Source of the DNA: Actinomycetota bacterium
GTDB taxonomy: Bacteria > Actinomycetota > Thermoleophilia > RBG-16-64-13
Direction: 5' to 3'
NCBI GenBank assembly: GCA_003157225.1
Contig: PMIZ01000187.1
Coordinates: 409-7,580, forward strand
DNA length: 7,172 bases
The notes under the pieces were generated by a model, which saw only the letters and a list, made by a program, of their open reading frames with translations, made no database searches and was not told the DNA's origin. Below are positions 5,437 to 7,172 of this stretch, in pieces. The first letter of the stretch is position 1, and each line of letters opens with the position of its first letter. Both the position numbers and the translations under genes were made by a program.

Positions 5437-6926
5437 TAGGCGCCTTCCAAGAGCAGCAGGTCGGGATCCTCGAGGTAGCCGATCACCAGATTGAGGAAAC
5501 GCGCCGCTTCGGCGCCGTCGATGAGTTGATGATCGAAGGTCAGTGACAGGGGAAGTGCGAGGCGGGTCACTATTTTGCCCTCGCGGACGACGGGCACGTC
5601 ACGGACCCTCCCCATCCCCAGAATGGCCACTTCGGGGTAGTTGATCACCGGGGTGGCGAACAGTCCGCCTATGGCCCCGTAGTTGGTGATGGTGAACGTG
5701 CCCCCATGAAGCTCCTGCAGATCGATTCGGCGTTGCTCGGCCCTATCCACGAGGTCGATGATTTCGGCGGCGATCTGGAAGATGCTCTTCTGGCCGGCGT
5801 TCTTGATATTGGGCACCACCAGCCCGTTCTTGGTGTCGATGGCGATGCCTATGTTGTAGTAGCGCTTGAGGATGAACTCGTCACCGGACTCCTCGAGAAC
5901 CGCATTCAACCGCGGAAAGCGCATGAGCGAGGCAGTGCAAGCCTTGATGGCGAAGGCAAGGTAGGTCAGCCGCACCCCTCTCTCCGCCGCTATGGTGCGC
6001 TCCTTCTCACGGATGCGCTTGATGATGGTGACGTCGGCCTCGTCTGTGGTGGTCACCTGAGCCTGCTTGGCAACCGACTCCGACATGCGCTTCGCCATGG
6101 TGCGCCTGATGCCGCGGAAAGGCACCCGTTCGATAAGCCCAGAGCCGTCCTGTTCGACCGTGCCCCCCATGAGAGGCTGAGCGCCGCCGACCGAGCCGGC
6201 GGGAGCACCTGGCGAGACCACGGGAGCTGGACTCGGGGCCGACAACGGCACGGGGGGCGCCTGCGCCACGGGGGCGCTGGACGGAGCGGCGGGCGCCTGC
6301 GCTGGGAACGCGGCCATGGCGGCGGTGGCTCCGGCGAGCGGCCGGCCGTAGGCGGCCGCCTCAGCCGCATCCTCCACGTCCCGCTTGAGGATGCGACCAT
6401 CCGGACCCGTGCCCCTGATGGCGGCGAGGTCCACACCGAGCTCGCCGGCCAAGGCTCTCACCGAGGGCATGGCCAGCGAGCCGGGGCCTGTGCCGGCCGG
6501 GGCCGGGGCCGCCGTCCCCGCAGCTTGCGCCGGGGTCTCGTCTTCCTCAGGCGCCTCTTCGAGCCGCCCCACGACCGACCCTGTGTAGGGTACGTCTTCG
6601 GCGGGCAACTCCGCCTGGGCGCCCATCTGGGCAGGAGCCGGCGGCGCGGGTGCCGCGGGCGGCTGAGCCGCCGCGGCCGGCGCCCCCGCACCTTCCTCTA
6701 TGGTCACCAGTACGTCACCGACCTTGATGACGTCGCCCTCGGCGCCGTGGATGCTCGCTATCCGGCCGGCTTTGGGCGACGGCATCTCCACCACCGCCTT
6801 GTCCGTTTCCACCTCGGCGAGGGTCTGATCTTCGGCGACGATGTCACCCTCCTTCACCTTCCAGGCAAGGAGCTCCCCCTCGGTGATGCCTTCGCCGACG
6901 TCAGGGAACCTGAACTCGTAGGCCAT
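5436..6926 (-). CDS. 2-oxo acid dehydrogenase complex E2, dihydrolipoamide acyltransferase
   Basis: The 496-residue protein has full E2 architecture. The lipoyl domain (2-79) carries ETDKAVVEM with the lipoylated lysine at 43. An Ala/Pro-rich linker is followed by the peripheral subunit-binding domain (151-186; MPSVRALAGELGVDLAAI), a second Ala/Pro/Ser linker (about 195-262), and the catalytic domain (263-494). The C-terminal active site reads FDHQLIDG (464-471) with His466 and Asp470; most E2s have Arg where Gln467 stands. E2 passes the acyl group from E1 via lipoyl-lysine to CoA in a large cytoplasmic core. Whether the substrate is pyruvate, a branched-chain 2-oxo acid or another cannot be told, so no symbol is given. 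Only one lipoyl domain is present. No E1 is recognisable in the part of the upstream gene inside the window, and no E3 follows. The ATG has AAGGAG 8 bases upstream (6935-6940), and the stop overlaps the mqnB GTG. Confidence 0.95.
   Translation of the reverse strand: MAYEFRFPDVGEGITEGELLAWKVKEGDIVAEDQTLAEVETDKAVVEMPSPKAGRIASIHGAEGDVIKVGDVLVTIEEGAGAPAAAAQPPAAPAPPAPAQMGAQAELPAEDVPYTGSVVGRLEEAPEEDETPAQAAGTAAPAPAGTGPGSLAMPSVRALAGELGVDLAAIRGTGPDGRILKRDVEDAAEAAAYGRPLAGATAAMAAFPAQAPAAPSSAPVAQAPPVPLSAPSPAPVVSPGAPAGSVGGAQPLMGGTVEQDGSGLIERVPFRGIRRTMAKRMSESVAKQAQVTTTDEADVTIIKRIREKERTIAAERGVRLTYLAFAIKACTASLMRFPRLNAVLEESGDEFILKRYYNIGIAIDTKNGLVVPNIKNAGQKSIFQIAAEIIDLVDRAEQRRIDLQELHGGTFTITNYGAIGGLFATPVINYPEVAILGMGRVRDVPVVREGKIVTRLALPLSLTFDHQLIDGAEAARFLNLVIGYLEDPDLLLLEGA
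5443..5448 (-). promoter_or_regulatory. Shine-Dalgarno sequence of mqnB
   Basis: GGAAGG on the minus strand lies 6 bases before the GTG at 5436, inside the end of the E2 gene. It supports this GTG as the mqnB start even though the conserved core begins some 16 residues later. Confidence 0.6.
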
Positions 6927-6942
6927 GGCTGTCTCTCCTTCC

Positions 6943-7172
6943 TCAGGTCGCCGGCCTGTCCGCCTCCACGTGCCGGGCCACGTTGCCGGCGCGCAGCTTG
7001 ACCATCTGCTTCCGCAGCTCTTCCTCGCTCATGAACTCGTCGTCGGCGACCCGGTCGCGGTGCACCATCTCGTCCAGATGGCGCATAAGCTTGGCCGACG
7101 GACCGCCTTCCGTAGCCTTGTAGCCCACCAGGAAGAGGTCGTAGACGTAGATGAAGTCGGGCAGGTTGAGCA
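6943..7172 (-). CDS. C-terminal end of an unrecognised protein (partial)
   Basis: An open frame enters at the window edge and runs 75 complete codons to a TGA at 6943-6945, 16 bp before the E2 start. The first residues seen are LNLPDFIYVYDLFLVGYK, an aromatic, strand- or helix-like segment. A charged helical tail follows, including DEFMSEEELRKQMVKLRAG, and it ends ADRPAT. There is no internal ATG near the edge, so the true start lies beyond 7172. Position directly upstream of E2 is where E1-beta usually sits, but the tail does not resemble the E1-beta C-terminus I know, and I do not recognise the family. That it is coding is supported by the tight spacing to E2 on the same strand and the continuous frame to the edge. 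Alternatives are an unusual E1 subunit or an unrelated gene in the same operon. Confidence 0.7.
   Translation of the reverse strand, partial: LNLPDFIYVYDLFLVGYKATEGGPSAKLMRHLDEMVHRDRVADDEFMSEEELRKQMVKLRAGNVARHVEADRPAT

Noticed and set aside
3837..5439. Plus-strand open frames of 256 and 275 codons opposite mqnD and mqnB
   Set aside because: They mirror the reading frames of two conserved genes and show no motif, ribosome binding site or neighbour support.
6141..6344. Ala/Pro/Ser-rich stretch as a DNA tandem repeat
   Set aside because: The repetitiveness is at the protein level, an ordinary flexible E2 interdomain linker. I see no exact repeating unit in the DNA.
5706..7001. Plus-strand open frame of 431 codons opposite the E2 gene
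   Set aside because: Long antisense frames are expected opposite GC-rich genes with strong third-position GC. The minus-strand E2 is unmistakable, and this product is low-complexity Arg/Gly-rich.
6943..7172. Calling the partial upstream gene an E1-beta subunit from its position
   Set aside because: The visible C-terminal sequence does not resemble the E1-beta C-terminus, so the call would rest on position alone.

Overview
The window is a compact, high-GC bacterial segment in which every gene I can support lies on the minus strand, so transcription runs from position 7172 toward position 1. High GC, alanine/proline-rich linkers, GTG starts and use of the futalosine menaquinone route suggest a GC-rich bacterium such as an actinobacterial or Chloroflexota-like lineage. 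The taxonomic guess is weak.

In transcription order the window holds: the C-terminal end of an unrecognised protein (6943-7172); a complete E2 dihydrolipoamide acyltransferase of a 2-oxo acid dehydrogenase complex (5436-6926); futalosine hydrolase MqnB (4618-5436); 1,4-dihydroxy-6-naphthoate synthase MqnD (3702-4613); an ABC-F family ATPase (1594-3705); a LarA-family nickel-dependent 2-hydroxyacid racemase/epimerase homolog (167-1594); a 124-bp intergenic gap with an inverted repeat; and the first 14 codons of a YajQ-family protein (1-42), which is too short for ordinary ORF calling.

The five complete genes are packed extremely tightly. The junctions are a 1-bp TAGTG overlap, a 4-bp gap, a 4-bp GTGA overlap and a 1-bp TGATG overlap, and the partial upstream gene ends only 16 bp before the E2 start. 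This looks like one polycistronic unit with translational coupling. It ends at 167, where a 14-bp inverted repeat starts two bases after the last stop codon. yajQ has its own strong ribosome binding site beyond that.

Functionally, MqnB and MqnD act on either side of the MqnC step of the futalosine pathway to menaquinone. The E2 subunit belongs to oxidative acyl-CoA production from 2-oxo acids, and the LarA homolog to 2-hydroxyacid interconversion. A shared theme of organic acid oxidation feeding a menaquinone-based respiratory chain is possible, but that is inference. I see no mobile element, CRISPR array, tRNA or rRNA, and no convincing undescribed multi-gene system. The points most worth a second look are the intergenic repeat structure, the unidentified protein where an E1 subunit would be expected, and the LarA homolog without nearby cofactor genes.
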